Source of the DNA: Prorocentrum cordatum
Lineage: Eukaryota; Sar; Dinophyceae; Prorocentrales; Prorocentraceae
Assembly: GCA_963575745.1 (NCBI GenBank)
Contig: CAUYUJ010019887.1
Coordinates: forward strand, 57,501-121,500
DNA: 64,000 bases
Direction of reading: 5' to 3'
Part shown: positions 38,579 to 48,589 of the stretch, in pieces
How positions within the stretch are numbered: position 1 is the stretch's first letter
Layout: every line of letters begins with the position of its first letter
The notes under the pieces: generated by a model
Told to the model about the DNA's origin: nothing
The model's database searches: none
The model's input: the letters and a program-made list of their open reading frames with translations, nothing else
Made by a program: the position numbers and the translations under genes

Positions 38579-39715
38579 TACTAAATCCCAGCGAAGGACC
38601 CAACCATGTGCAGTTGTGAGTAACGCAATTGTTGGCATCGTCTTCGGTGGAGCTCCCTTATGAGGCACGAAACATGTGAGGGGTGTGCCAACAGGGGCGC
38701 GGTAGTGTCATGCGAGCGCCGACATTGGGACCTTCGGTGGAGCTCCCTATGGGGCCACGAGACGTGTGAGGGGTGTGCCGCACTGGGCGCGGTGGTGCCA
38801 TGCGAGCGCAGCCATTGGGGCCTTCGGTGGAGCTCCCTATGGGGCCACGAAGCGTGTGGGGTGTGTGCCGAAAGGGGTGTGGTGGTGTCATGCGAGCGCA
38901 GTCACTGGGGCCTTCGGTGGAGCTCCCTATGGGGCCACGAAACGTCTGACGGGTGTGCCGAAATGAGTGCGGTGGTGTCATTCGAGCGCAGCCACTGGGG
39001 CCTCCGGTGGAGCCCCCATGGGGCCACGAAACGTGTGAGCGGCATGCCGAAATAGGTGCAGTGGTGTCATGCGAGCGCAGCCACTGGGGCCTTCGGTGGA
39101 GCTCCCTACGAGGCCACGAAACGTGTGGGGGATGTGCCGAAATAAGTGTGGTGGTGTCATGCGAGCGCAGCCACTGGGGCTTTCGGTGGAGCTCCTTGTG
39201 GGGCCACTAAAACGTGTGAGGGGTGTGCCGCACTGGGCGCGGTGGTGCCATGCGAGCGCAGCCACGGGGGCCTTCTGTGAAGCTCCCTATGGGGCCACTA
39301 AACGTGATAGGGGTGTGCCGAAATGGGCGCGGTGGTGTCATTCGAGCGCAGCCACTGGGGCTTTTGGTGGACCCCCCTATGGGGCCACGAAACGTGTGGG
39401 GGGCGTGCCGAAATGGGTGCGGTGGTGTCATGCGAGCGCAGCCACTGGGGCCGTCGGTGGAGCCCCCTACGGGGCACGAAACGTTGTGCTGGGCGGGGGA
39501 AACGCAGAGAAGACGGAGTAGGGGGAGGAGGGGGAAGAAGAGGGGGAGGAGGAGGAGGAGGCGGAGGAGGAGGAGGAGGAGGAGGAGGAGGACAGAGTAG
39601 AGGAGAGAGTAGAGGAGAGAGTAGAGGAGAGGAAGAGAACGCGGGGCGCCGTCTGTTCAAAACGAGGACCCAACACCACAGGATTGTTGGGAAAAGCCAT
39701 GCTGTCTCAGACAAC
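38579..39715 (+). repeat. 90-bp satellite, ten units with flank modules
   Basis: GGTGGAGCTCCCTATGGGGC starts units at about 38641, 38731, 38821, 38911, 39001, 39090, 39180, 39271, 39361 and 39451, so the period is 90 bp (89-91). Each continues CCACGAAACGTGTGAGGGGT, GTGCCGAAATGGGCGCGGTG and GCGAGCGCAGCCACTGGGG. Left module ATCCCAGCGAAGGACCCAAC, right module after a GGA tract (39508-39598): CGCGGGGCGCCGTCTG and CCAACACCACAGGATTGTTG. Because 90 is divisible by three a plus frame stays open over several units; I regard this as chance. Confidence 0.95.
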
Positions 39716-40199
39716 AATGCCGACCGCGTGGCCCGCGAACGTCGCCCGCAATGGGCCCGCCATGAGGGAAATCCCGTCGCCTTCGAGTCTTGTCGTGGCG
39801 ATGTTGGGACCTCTTTGGGGAATCGCGCAGCAAGCGGATACCAGCGGAGCGGAGGAGAGTTGTCCCATTCCAGCGGCGGGGGAGGCGCGGAGGAGTCACG
39901 ATGATGCGTGTTTCGTCTTGTGATGTTCTAACCTACGTTAGCCTTGATCTCCAAAGATAAATTCGAGCACGGCAGAAGTACCGAAACTGGAAGATGTTCA
40001 CGTGTCGGGCCCTGGGAGGCGATACTCGTTGGACATTGTTTCGATGTCTTTTCTGGGTGCTCGAACTTGTTTCTGCGACGTGGTCCTTCAGCACGATGGT
40101 ATCAACATAAGCTTCGTCCCGCGGAGGCGGGGTTGCGGAAAACCTTCCCGCCTCCGGGTTTCGGACAGCGGATGAATGTTCCGGGAGCGCGAAGTTGTA
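39716..40199. other. no recognised gene; small hairpin
   Basis: Mixed DNA. A short inverted repeat GGAGGCGGG / CCCGCCTCC lies near 40124-40157. No protein motif. Confidence 0.4.
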
Positions 40200-41030
40200 A
40201 TTCGTGAACGGGTCGCATCACCGTGAGCGCGACCGCAGCCGCTTGACGCTGGAACGTCGCCTCGAGGGCGCGAGCTTGCCGTAGTTTCTGCGAGAGGCTG
40301 TGGCCTCAGGAGCGCGAACTTGGCGTCGTGTGCGAGAGGCTGTAAGCTCGGGAGCGCGAGTGCGCTGCAGTCTACGAGAGGTTGCCACGGGAGCGTGAAT
40401 CTGCCGTGAGCCACCAAGGGATTGTCGCTTCGGGGGCGCGATCTGCGAAGGGTCGTGGCCTCGGGAGCGCGAGCCTGGCGCCGTTGACGCCGGATCGCAG
40501 CGTCGGGATGAGCGAAATCGAAGGTGCTCTACGACGGAGATCGTGGCTTCGGAAAAGCGCGGGCCCAGTGCAATATTTGCCAAGGATCCGGGAGCGCGGC
40601 CTCGGGGGGGCGCCCCTCTGGCGTGAGATCCGAAGAATCTTTAGCATCGGGGGCGCGCATCTGCCGATCTGACAAGAAATGATAGCCCTATGTCGGGCGT
40701 GTCCCCCTACAGGGGGTTTTCGACGAAAAATAAGAAATACCCAAAAAATACTCCCAAAAGGTCAAGAAATACAAAGAAATGTCCCCAGAGTATTTTTGGA
40801 TTATTTTGGGGGTATGTTTATTTGTCGTCGAAAATCCCCCTGTAAGGGGACAGGCCCGACTTAATGATGGCCTCTGATGCGCGAGTCTGGCGTAACTTGC
40901 TGTGGATCTTGGCCTCGGAGACATGAATCGAGCACAACTTACGAGGCGTCGTGGCCACGGGGCGCGCATCTGGCGTGATCTGCTCAGGAGTGTTGCCTTC
41001 GGGGCGCGAGCCTCGTGTGTTTTGGCATGT
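40200..41030. repeat. degenerate 40-60-bp tandem array, split by MITE-1
   Basis: Repeating GTGGCCTCGGGAGCGCGAGC and CTGGCGT(T/A)NNNNTG-type units; landmark GGGAGCGCGA boxes occur about every 40-60 bp. The array resumes after the MITE-1 at 40688-40864 (GATGCGCGAGTCTGGCGTAA), showing the MITE inserted into an existing array. Confidence 0.8.
40688..40864. mobile_element. MITE-1 copy H, 8-bp target duplication
   Basis: Element of 177 bp flanked by TGATAGCC (40680-40687) and TGATGGCC (40865-40872), seven of eight identical. Starts CTATGTCGGGCGTGTCCCCC, ends GGGACAGGCCCGACTTAA. Confidence 0.93.
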
Positions 41031-41274
41031 CCCAGTTGCCACCCCAGAAGTTCAGAGCACGCGGTTAAGGGGACGGTGGCCAGGGTGGTCTTCGGTCCCC
41101 CCCACCCCCTCGCGCGGACAGCAACAGTTTGCAGTGGGAAGCAGAAAGCAGAAATAGAACGTTTGAGACTGGAAACTGGAATTGCAGCAGGTTGCAGGAA
41201 ACCTCCTTCCCGCAGCCTGATGGCTCCAGAAGTGGGCCGGCGTATTGGGGGCCAGAAGAAGCAAGGTCTTCAGC

Positions 41275-41400
41275 CGAGATTGTACCGCCAGTGCATCGGC
41301 GATGCGGCTCGACCTAGGGCCCGATGTCCCCAATTCCGACATGACCGATGCATCCGCGCTGCGCTGCGATCTTGGGGACCCACGCATTCTCATGGCGCCA
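41275..41400 (-). mobile_element. family 6 element, partial copy
   Basis: GTGCATCGGCGATGCGGCTC and AGGGCCCGATGTCCCCAATT match, in reverse, the right part of the copy at 43481-43605 (GGGGAATCACGGGCCCCACA). Confidence 0.65.
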
Positions 41401-41447
41401 ACAGCGCAGAGCGGATCTCGTTCGGAAAACGATCGGATGGGCCCAGA

Positions 41448-41640
41448 GTGTCCTGGAGAACTTCGTTCGGGATTTCGAGATGAATTTCGTGCGGATTCTG
41501 TTTGACCAGGAACGAAGACTAAAAACAAATCCACGCGAAATTAATTTCGTTTCTCACTCGCCGTTTCGGGGTCTTGCATGGACGGAAATCCGGGCAAAAA
41601 TCTGCTGCAGCAGGTCTGCCGGGTCGGTGCTGGCCTCGCT
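41448..41640. repeat. dispersed repeat 'family 19', copy 2
   Basis: GAGTGTCCTGGAGAACTTCG, GAACGAAGACTAAAAACAAA, TCTCACTCGCCGTTTC and CTGCTGCAGCAGGTCTGCCG follow the order in copy 1 at 5458. The minus frame gives a peptide alignable to copy 1 (FLVFVPGQ...RNPE...SPGHS). Both copies lie near family 6 sequence. Confidence 0.7.
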
Positions 41641-42092
41641 CAGAAGGCCTCCGCCCCAGATCGCTGAGGTCGGAGGTCTTTGCTGCATTGGCCCTGGAGC
41701 AGGGCTGAACCTAAGCGGTGTTTGTCGTTGTCGGTTTGTTTTCGTTTCCCCTCGTTTTGCCCTCCGTCCGCCCTTACCGCAGAACGAGATCGAAACGAAA
41801 ACGGCCCACGAGACCGCCCAGACACCGCTCAGGCCCACCCCTGCCCTGGAGGTCTGCACCCCCCGCGCCGGCGGCCGGCTCTGCGTCGCGGGCCACCTCG
41901 AGCGGCCCCCCCTCGTCGGGGAGCGGCCCCACCTCGAGGCCGCAGGCGCCGGGAGGAGCCCACGCGCTCGGAGGAGCGGGTCGCTCCAAGACCTCCACAC
42001 GGGCTCCAGCGCTTCCACGGTTTTGCCAGCCGCCCATTCGCACAGAGCTCCTGCGGTCTCCAGCGCTCCCGAGAAGCAGAGGCAGCTCCACA
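41641..42092. other. no recognised gene
   Basis: GC-rich, mixed-composition frames are open on both strands (179 codons on minus without an ATG start). No motif recognised. Confidence 0.35.
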
Positions 42093-42238
42093 CTCAGGAG
42101 GGGAAAAAACACAGACACAATTATTCGCCGATTCCCAGAAAATATTCGAAAATATGGGAAATGGGGGGAAGACAGAAACCCAGAAAATATGAGAAAATAT
42201 GGGGGATCATTTTATTTGTGTGTCCTGGGGCCCCTTTA
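42093..42238. mobile_element. MITE-2 copy, 4-bp target duplication CACA
   Basis: Starts CTCAGGAGGGGAAAAAACAC, ends GGGGCCCCTTTA, flanked by CACA on both sides. Slightly shorter than the others because the TGTGTGTATTTGTT stretch is reduced. Confidence 0.88.
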
Positions 42239-42415
42239 CACACGGGCTCCAGGCGCGAAGAGCGCGCCAGATAATTACCCCTGGGGCGTCTGCAGCGCAA
42301 ACCTCGGGCGGAGGTGGGCTGGGAGAGAGAGTACTCCGTCGTGGGAGTGCGCACTCTCTTCTCGTCCAGCCTCGGGCTCGGCTCTGGGCGCGTGGGGTGG
42401 CGCCCCGCCGTGCTG

Positions 42416-42575
42416 CGATTTTCGACGAAAAACAAGCAAATACCCCCAAAATACACCAAAAAGGTCAAACAATCGAAAAGAATAGTCCCCAGACTATTGT
42501 TGTATTATTTTTTGGAGTATTTGAGATGCATTTTTCGTTGAAAATCCCTTTGTATGGGAGACACGCCCGACATAA
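42416..42575. mobile_element. MITE-1 copy I, left end lost
   Basis: Interior and right end are typical (GATTTTCGACGAAAAACAAG on the left; GGGAGACACGCCCGACATAA at the right). The outermost left 25 bp do not match the family, so the left terminus has been replaced or eroded. Confidence 0.8.
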
Positions 42576-43253
42576 GCCTATGATGGCTGCTGGATTTTGC
42601 ATGATTTTCTACAGGATCTTGCAAAGCTTGGGATAAAGAGGGGGCGAAGAAAGATGTATTGTTCGGGCCCTAGAGGCCCCCTTCTGGACGCTAAAGGGCC
42701 CCTTTTGAGGCCGGGCCCCTCTTCTGCCGCCATCGCCGCCCCAACGTTCATCGCCCACCCATAAGGCGGCCTCCAAGAATAGTGGCCACGGCGCTGAGAC
42801 CCGTCGGCGACGTCTCGTCGGCCTCGCTGGGCGTCAGCGTCGCCATCTCGTCTCGTGGGCGCCGTGGGCGTCGGCGTCGCGGGCGTCGGCGTCGGAGTCC
42901 GCGCCGCCCGCGCCGCCGTCGCCGCCGCGCGCAGGGCGGCCACGGCCACGAGGGCCTCCCGAGGCGCGGGGGCGACGCCGCTCGCGGGCCACCGCCGGCG
43001 GGGCCCCAGTCGCGGGCGCTGTCGACGCCGACGTCGGGGAGGCCGCGGCGGGGGCGGGGGCGAGGCAGGGGCGATCACCGAGCACGTGCCACTGCTCGCA
43101 AAGTGCCGACTCGCAAACGTCCGAAAAAACACACATGTTGGGTTCGATGAACTTGGCCGTGGATCTCCCGCGGCGGATCCAGGCCATTTGCGAGCAGCAA
43201 CTTTGCAAGTAGTGGAACGCGCTCGTCTAGGCGAGGTGGGGCCCCTGGTTCGA
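42576..43253. other. GC-rich unassigned segment
   Basis: Contains GGCGTCGGCGTCGC-type runs near 42850-42900. A minus frame (42834-43208) has a mixed, protein-like start but no ATG and no motif. No repeat partner. Confidence 0.35.
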
Positions 43254-43460
43254 TCGGAGGAGGGAAAACGCCAGAAGCATAAACTGTTGGCGCTCCGCGC
43301 GGATTTCTTGGGTCCGCGTTGGGCCCCCCCGGCGGCGCCTCTGGCGCCGCCCCTGGCGCGATTGGCGCGCTCTGCGCGCTAGAGAAGGGGGCCTAGCGCA
43401 GATCCAAGAAATCCACGCGGAGCGCCAGAAGTTCATACTTATGGCGTTTTGCTCTTCTTG
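43254..43460. mobile_element. family 3 foldback copy
   Basis: Arms about 70 bp: GAAAACGCCAGAAGCATAAA then GCTCCGCGCGGATTTCTTGG on the left, ATCCAAGAAATCCACGCGGA then GGCGTTTTGCTC on the right. Both inner hairpins are present; the first, GGCGGCGCC-TCT-GGCGCCGCC, keeps its 9-bp stem although the loop differs from the 37234 copy. Confidence 0.88.
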
Positions 43461-43480
43461 GCCTCCCAGATGGGGTCCGA

Positions 43481-43605
43481 GTAGATGGGGTCGGAGGATC
43501 GCGCCGCATCGCCGATGCATCGGCGATGCATCGGGGACGTCGGCGATGCATCGCCGACGTCGACGTGGGGAATCACGGGCCCCACATCGAGCCGCATCGC
43601 CACAC
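43481..43605. mobile_element. family 6 element, partial copy
   Basis: GTAGATGGGGTCGGAGGATC and CGCCGATGCATCGGCGATGC repeat the left end of 1409-1593; the right terminus is not found. Begins 20 bp after family 3. Confidence 0.7.
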
Positions 43606-43839
43606 AAATGCACACAACAAAACACAAATAAAGAAAGCACAAATGTCGGAGGATGTTGTAAGAGAAGTTATGTGTACTTATAAGTCGAGAGAGAGAGAGA
43701 GAGACAGTCACGCAGAGGTATCGCAATCTGGCGCCAGCTCCACGAAGCACGAATCATTCCTCTATTGTGTCGTCACCACGCCCTTGCCTGCGCTAGAACT
43801 TTATGCGCGCGCAGAGTGCCCGTGGAGAGAGTGGCGAAC

Positions 43840-44760
43840 GAGCGGGCGCGCACCTTGGGGCCGCAGGTGGAGCTCCCCGTGGAACGCGATCTGCGTGAGG
43901 CGTGCGCCGGAATGGGCGTAGGGAAGGCATGCAAAGTTTCCTGTTGGTGCCATAGGTGAAGCTCTTTTGCGAGGAAGCGTAAGATTCGAGTAAGCCGGAG
44001 CTCGGGTTTGCCGAAGTTTTTTGACGAGCGCGTCCTGGATTTTGACGGTCCAGGTTTCGTGGGATGTCTGCAGCGGGAGCCCGCGCCACATTTCAGATCG
44101 GGTCTCGTCATTTTTATGATGGCCCCCGTCAGGCCAACCCGAGTCCCCCATACCCGAGTTTTACGTCTCCCAGATCTTCGCAGGTCACGATCCGCATCAG
44201 GGGTGTGCCGAAATGCAGGGGCAGACGCCATGCGAACCCTCCCTCCAGGGCCGTCGGTGGAGATCTCTGCGGGGCGCGATCCGTGCGATGGGTGTCCCGA
44301 AATGGGCGTGGGGGCGCCTGCGAGCCTTCGCTCTGGGGTCGTGCGTGGAACTTCCTGTGGGGCACGATCCATGTCAGGGGTGTGCCCACATAGGCGGGGC
44401 GGCGGCATGCGAAGGATCTGTGCTCAGGAGGGGAAAAAACACACATACACAGTTAATCGTCGATTTCCAGGAAAATACGGGAAAATATGGGAAGTGGGGG
44501 GGAAGACAAAAACCATGAGAATATAGGAAAATTTGGGGAATCCGGTTATTTGTGTGTATTTATTTGTGTGTCCCAAGGCCCCTTCATGTGACAGGGGCCG
44601 CACGTGGACGAATTCCCTGTGGGGCACGATCCGTGTGAAGGGTTAGCCGAAACGGGCAGAAGGATGCCGTTCGAATTTTGTCCCTGGCACCAGAAGTGGA
44701 TCCCCTTGGGGGCACGATCCGTGTGAGGTGCGTGCCGACACTGGCGGGGGGACGCTACGT
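43840..44760 (+). repeat. diverged 90-bp satellite, split by MITE-2
   Basis: Units with GGTGGAGCTCCCCGTGGAAC, GGGGCACGATCCATGTCAGG and GGTGTGCCGAAATGCAGGGG. Units here have CACGATCCGTG where other clusters have CACGAAACGTG, so this is a separate subfamily. A non-satellite stretch lies at about 43950-44160. Confidence 0.75.
44423..44586. mobile_element. MITE-2 copy, 4-bp target duplication TGTG
   Basis: Starts CTCAGGAGGGGAAAAAACAC, ends GGCCCCTTCA, flanked by TGTG on both sides and sitting inside a satellite unit whose sequence resumes directly after it. Confidence 0.9.
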
Positions 44761-44811
44761 GAACCCTGCTCCAGTGCAGACGCAGCTCCCTCCCTCATCT
44801 TCTTCTCCCCT

Positions 44812-45240
44812 CCTCCCTCCAGCCGCCGCTGCGTACGCCTCATAGTGGCAAGATCTGGCCATCTGGGTCCCGTGCTTGCGAGTATTTGTGGTGCAACTTC
44901 GCTGCTGTGAGCGCCGCCTCCTCCTCCTCCTCCTCATCCTCTTCCTCGCTTCCCCCTCCCTCGTCTCATTCTCTCCTCCTGCTCCCTCCAGCCGCCGTTG
45001 TGGACGCTTCAGAGTGGCAACATCTGACCATCTGGGTCCCGTGCTTGCGCGCATTTGTGTTACAACTTCGCCGCTGCAGACGCCGCTTCCTCTTCCTCCT
45101 CCTCCTCCTCCCCTCCTCCTCCCTCGTCGTATGTTCCCCTCCTCCCTCCAGCCGCCGCCGTTGTGGACGCCTCAGAGTGGCAAGACCTGGCCACCTGGTC
45201 CCCGTGCTCACGTGCATTCGTTTTATTACTTCGTCTTGCG
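44812..45240. repeat. three tandem units, 160-170-bp period, separated by CTC tracts
   Basis: Units start near 44812, 44982 and 45142 with CTCCCTCCAGCCGCCG, followed by GCCTCAGAGTGGCAAGACCT, CCGTGCTTGCGCGCATTTGT and ACAACTTCGCCGCTG, then a CTC tract. Frames remain open because units plus CTC tracts lack stops. No recognisable domain. Confidence 0.88.
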
Positions 45241-45264
45241 AGCTCGGCCCTGTTTAAGAAAAGC

Positions 45265-45440
45265 ATGTTCGGAGGTCCGCGCGATTTTTTGAGTCGGCAC
45301 CAGAGCCGCCCGCGCCATGTGCGGCGCCAGAGGCACGGCCAGGGGTGGAGGGACGGCGCTTCCGGCGCCGACCCAAGAAATCCGCGCGGGCCTCGAGAAG
45401 TGCGTGCTTGCGTTTGGGCGAACGTGCCGCGAAGTAGTAT
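45265..45440. mobile_element. family 3 foldback, diverged copy
   Basis: Left CGGAGGTCCGCGCGATTTTT, right CCAAGAAATCCGCGCGGGCC. The centre is altered but retains GCGCC/GGCGC pairs. Confidence 0.7.
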
Positions 45441-46257
45441 GACGGCGCCGACTCCCAGACATTGATAGTATGTTGTGCCTGCGACGGCGGTGTGCTCCGA
45501 TGATATCCTTCATCGTTCACCTGTGACACCTCCTGGAAGCTATACAGCTTCGTGGCCCATCCCTTCACGTGAATCGCGGAACGCCGGAAGTTTGGGCCGT
45601 TGTTTGGGGTCCTTATTTCTCTTCAGGGCCCCATGCCCCAAAGTGGCCCCCAAGACGCAACAACACGCCAAAGACGCCTGGAGATAGCCACAAGATGGCC
45701 GAGGAGGAGAAGGAGGAGGAGGAGGAGGAGGGAGGAGGGAGGAGGGGAGGGGGATGAGTCAGGTGAGAAGATGAGCCAGGGGAGCAAGACGAGCGAGGGA
45801 AAAAGAGCGGTGAGGAGGAAGTGGAGGAGGACCGATGTCGACTATTGTTTTCTGTCCGCGGGAGTCCTTCGGAGCGCGCGGCTCAGGGCGACTGGGTGCA
45901 ATCACATGCCTTTTCACTGCCTTTGCTTCCATGCCCGGCTGGCCCAGGGCAATCGGTAAACATTTGCCGTGCTCCCCACGATGGTTTTGTCATCGAGGAG
46001 CTCTCCGATTCGGACGGTTGGTAGACCTCTTAGCCCAGGCGATCCGCGCGACGGGACCAGCAGCAGCGGCGGTGGAGCTCCTGGCGGCTCAGGAGGATGA
46101 GCCGGTCCCCATGATGTCCCCCGAGAAGGCTGCCCAGACTCCACTGGTCTCGACCCCGAGGGGGTCGTGCTCAGCCCTCAAACAGCCGATCCGGGCCTGG
46201 GATCCGGCGCCCGGCGAGAGGTGGGTGCTAAGGGGGGCACAAGGTGGAAGAGGAGGG
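45441..46257. other. less repetitive segment; weak open frame
   Basis: Holds a GGAGG patch near 45705-45760. An ATG frame at 45835-46326 (163 codons) has mixed composition up to about codon 130 and then runs into a GGGGCGGG minisatellite. I do not recognise it. An overlapping frame contains a plausible DGFVIEELSDSDGW stretch before a stop. Neither is called as a gene. Confidence 0.3.
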
Positions 46258-46545
46258 CGGGGGCCGTCGGGGTTCCGACAGGGAGGCGGGGGCGGGGGGC
46301 GGGGGCCTCTGGGGCGGCGGGGGTAAAACAATTCGAAGATCGGGACAAAATCGGATCGGGATAACTCGGAATCTCTGAGAATCGGCGGGTTTGGAGGATG
46401 CATTGGGCGCCGCGGCCGCTCCAGAGCGTTCCGGAACGCTCTGAGAGCGCTCCGGAACGCTCTGGAGCGATTTATCCCGATCCTAGCCCTGTTTTACCTC
46501 TGGGGCGGCGGGGGCCTCTGGGGCGGCGGGGGTGGGGGCAGGCAG
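46258..46545. repeat. GGGGCGGGGGCCTCT minisatellite split by an inverted-repeat element
   Basis: About 18-bp units CCTCTGGGGCGGCGGGGG on both sides of 46323-46498. The left and right parts join directly once the element is removed. Confidence 0.75.
46323..46498. mobile_element. inverted-repeat element inside a minisatellite
   Basis: Left GTAAAACAATTCG then GATCGGGATAA; right TTATCCCGATCC then CCTGTTTTAC. The centre has the perfect 20-bp palindrome AGAGCGTTCCGGAACGCTCT and a second GCGCTCCGGAACGCTC. A related palindromic patch lies at 61040-61085. Single full copy. Confidence 0.75.
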
Positions 46546-46641
46546 GCGCGAAAGCCAACCGGGGCGGCCACGCGGGAGCAGGTGTCGCTGCCCTTCTGCG
46601 CGCGCCCCCCCCCCGCCCGTTTCGCATGTCGATGTCCAATC

Positions 46642-46836
46642 TCGGGCCGGGCGAAAGGGGGGGATTGAGAAAGGGGGGGTTACGGAATTTGCTGCATGCA
46701 GCTGGTTTCAGCCCCACCGAGGGGCCCATTCCTCGATACATGGCCGCCTCCGGCGCCGGGAGGCGCCGGGAAAATCAGCCATGTGAGCTGATTCTCCAAC
46801 CCCCCCTTTGCTATCCCCCCCTTCCGCCCGGCCCGA
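46642..46836. mobile_element. family 4 element, 5-bp target duplication CAATC
   Basis: Starts TCGGGCCGGGCGAAAGGGGG and ends with its complement CCCCCCTTCCGCCCGGCCCG plus A. CAATC at 46637-46641 and 46837-46841. Terminal repeat about 35 bp with few mismatches. Best copy of the family. Confidence 0.92.
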
Positions 46837-47046
46837 CAATCAGATTCGCGCTGGCCGAAATTTCGGCTGCCGCAGCCCAGATCGGGGGCGCCGGGGTCGG
46901 TGCGTTCGGGGGAGCGCGTCGGCTTCGGCCAGGTCAGGGGGGGCCCTCGTTGGGGCCCCGGAGAGGCCTCGGGCCCTCGTGTGCCCTGCCCGTGGTCTCA
47001 CGAACAGCGCCAGTGCCTATAGAATGCATGCCCACGCGCCAAGGGG

Positions 47047-47240
47047 TACGGTAGGTTTGCGTCGTGTCGACCAGCGGCGGACCCAGCGCGGGCGTTCAAG
47101 GTTGAACGCCGCGGGCGACCCAGAATCGGTCGATGTTGAACGATTGGACGTTGCGGGAACGGCCGATCGTTCAAGGTTGAACGATCCCTGCGGTGTCAAA
47201 AACCAACGCTGGGGTCGGCACGACACGAACCTGCCGTATC
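47047..47240. mobile_element. family 5 inverted-repeat element, copy b
   Basis: Starts TACGGTAGGTTTGCGTCGTG, ends CACGACACGAACCTGCCGTA. Two GTTCAAGGTTGAAC palindromes inside. Best-preserved ends of the family. Confidence 0.85.
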
Positions 47241-47276
47241 CAGGATCGCCTGAGCGAGGTGGCAGGTCCATATTCA

Positions 47277-47441
47277 CTCAGGAGGGGAAGAAAACACACA
47301 GACACAAGGAATCATCGATTCCCCAGAAAAGATTGGAAAATATGGGAAGTGGGGGGGAAGACAAAAACCCAGAAAATATTGGAAAATAGGGGGAATCCGG
47401 TTATTTGTGTGTATTTGTTTGTGTGTCCCAGGGCCCCTTCA
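47277..47441. mobile_element. MITE-2 copy, 4-bp target duplication TTCA
   Basis: Starts CTCAGGAGGGGAAGAAAACA, ends GGGCCCCTTCA, flanked by TTCA on both sides. Thirty-six bases downstream of a family 5 element. Confidence 0.9.
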
Positions 47442-47639
47442 TTCATGCCGAGTAAGAAGTCATCATCACGCAGCCGACAACCATACGTGCTGTGTATAAA
47501 CCGGTTCTCAATCACCTCCAGCCAATACGGAGGCCGTTCCCAGGCCGACAAGGAGGTCTGCACCATTGAAGCCTTTCTTGTCCCCCGCATGATGCAGCAT
47601 GTTTTTGGTCCCGGGAAGGTCGAAGAGAGCCTCCGGAGG

Positions 47640-47815
47640 AATCAATGACGGCCCAGAAGCGTACCAAGAGTGCCCCGAGGTGTCTCCAGAAGGCTCGAGG
47701 ATGGCCCCATGAGAGCCCAAGAAAGCCTGAGGTGGCCCCGAAAGGCTGCAAGAGAGTCCAAATGACGACCCCGCGAAGGTCCACATTGCCCCAGAACGGC
47801 CCCAAGGAGGACGTG
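47640..47815 (-). repeat. CTTGGG-type array, minus orientation, degenerate
   Basis: Plus strand reads GCCCAGAAGCGTACCAAGAG, GTGGCCCCGAAAGGC and GAACGGCCCCAAGGAGG. Spacing of the boxes is looser than in the main arrays. Confidence 0.5.
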
Positions 47816-48234
47816 CAAAGTTGGGGAGAAATCTTCTTAAATGATATTGTCTTGTGCGCCGAGTAGAACACGTCCACCGCGCCGGCACCCATTATCGTTT
47901 GGCTTCCCCTCCTCGTTGCGCCCTCTTTGTCCACTTCGCAGGATGCAGAACACCCGCGCGCCCGCTGCCACGGAGACCAACTCTGTACCCGCTGGCACTC
48001 CAGCGCGGGCGGCCTCCATGTTTGGGGGGGCCGCTCTTTGAGGAGCCCCTCGGCATCTTCTAGAATCGCATGGTTAGTGGCACTTTGCCGTAGCGCCGTA
48101 GCAGGGATGAGGCTGACTTTGGGAGCTCTCTGACAATGCGCTCCTTGATTGTTTGATGGTCCCCAGCGTATCGCAGGCGAAGAAGCACCCATTGTGACCG
48201 GCTCGTCGCCGAGCGCGCGGCCGCCGACGACAGT
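47816..48234. other. no recognised gene
   Basis: Mixed DNA with no repeat partner. Frames of about 60-70 codons only. Confidence 0.4.
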
Positions 48235-48312
48235 GTTTGTGTGTGTGTTTGTGTGTGCTTGTGCTTGTGCTTGTGCTTGTGCTTGTGCTTGTGCTTGTGT
48301 GTGTGTGTTTGC
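48235..48312. repeat. (GTGCTT)n / GTGTGT microsatellite
   Basis: GTGCTT hexamer repeated about seven times between GTGTGTGTTT blocks. Confidence 0.95.
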
Positions 48313-48589
48313 GTCGTGGTCCGTCGTACGCTGTGGTTCCGTGGTTTCCGCTGCGCCTCTCCTGCTCGACCTTGGGATGCGTCACTGTGGCTCACCACCT
48401 GGATGCGTCCTCGTGCGCTTCCCCGCCGTCATTTCCCCGCTCGTCCCCCCTCTCGGCGACCCCCCCCGAGGGATGCCCGCACAGCGTGGTTCCTTCTGCG
48501 TGTGAGCCCTGTGCCCCTCGCTCGAGCAACGTGAGCCCCGGCGGAAAACTACCGGTTCTTTCCCGACTCCGCCGCGACGCCAAAAGTGC

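Noticed and set aside
38579-39490. Regular repeats considered as a CRISPR array
   Set aside because: Units are contiguous 90-bp satellite copies with no unique spacers, in a eukaryotic context without cas genes.
38660-39521. Satellite-derived open frames of 130-150 codons with a 30-residue repeat
   Set aside because: The 90-bp period is divisible by three, so a frame lacking stops in one unit stays open. Period shifts (89, 91) break it, and other clusters are not in frame.
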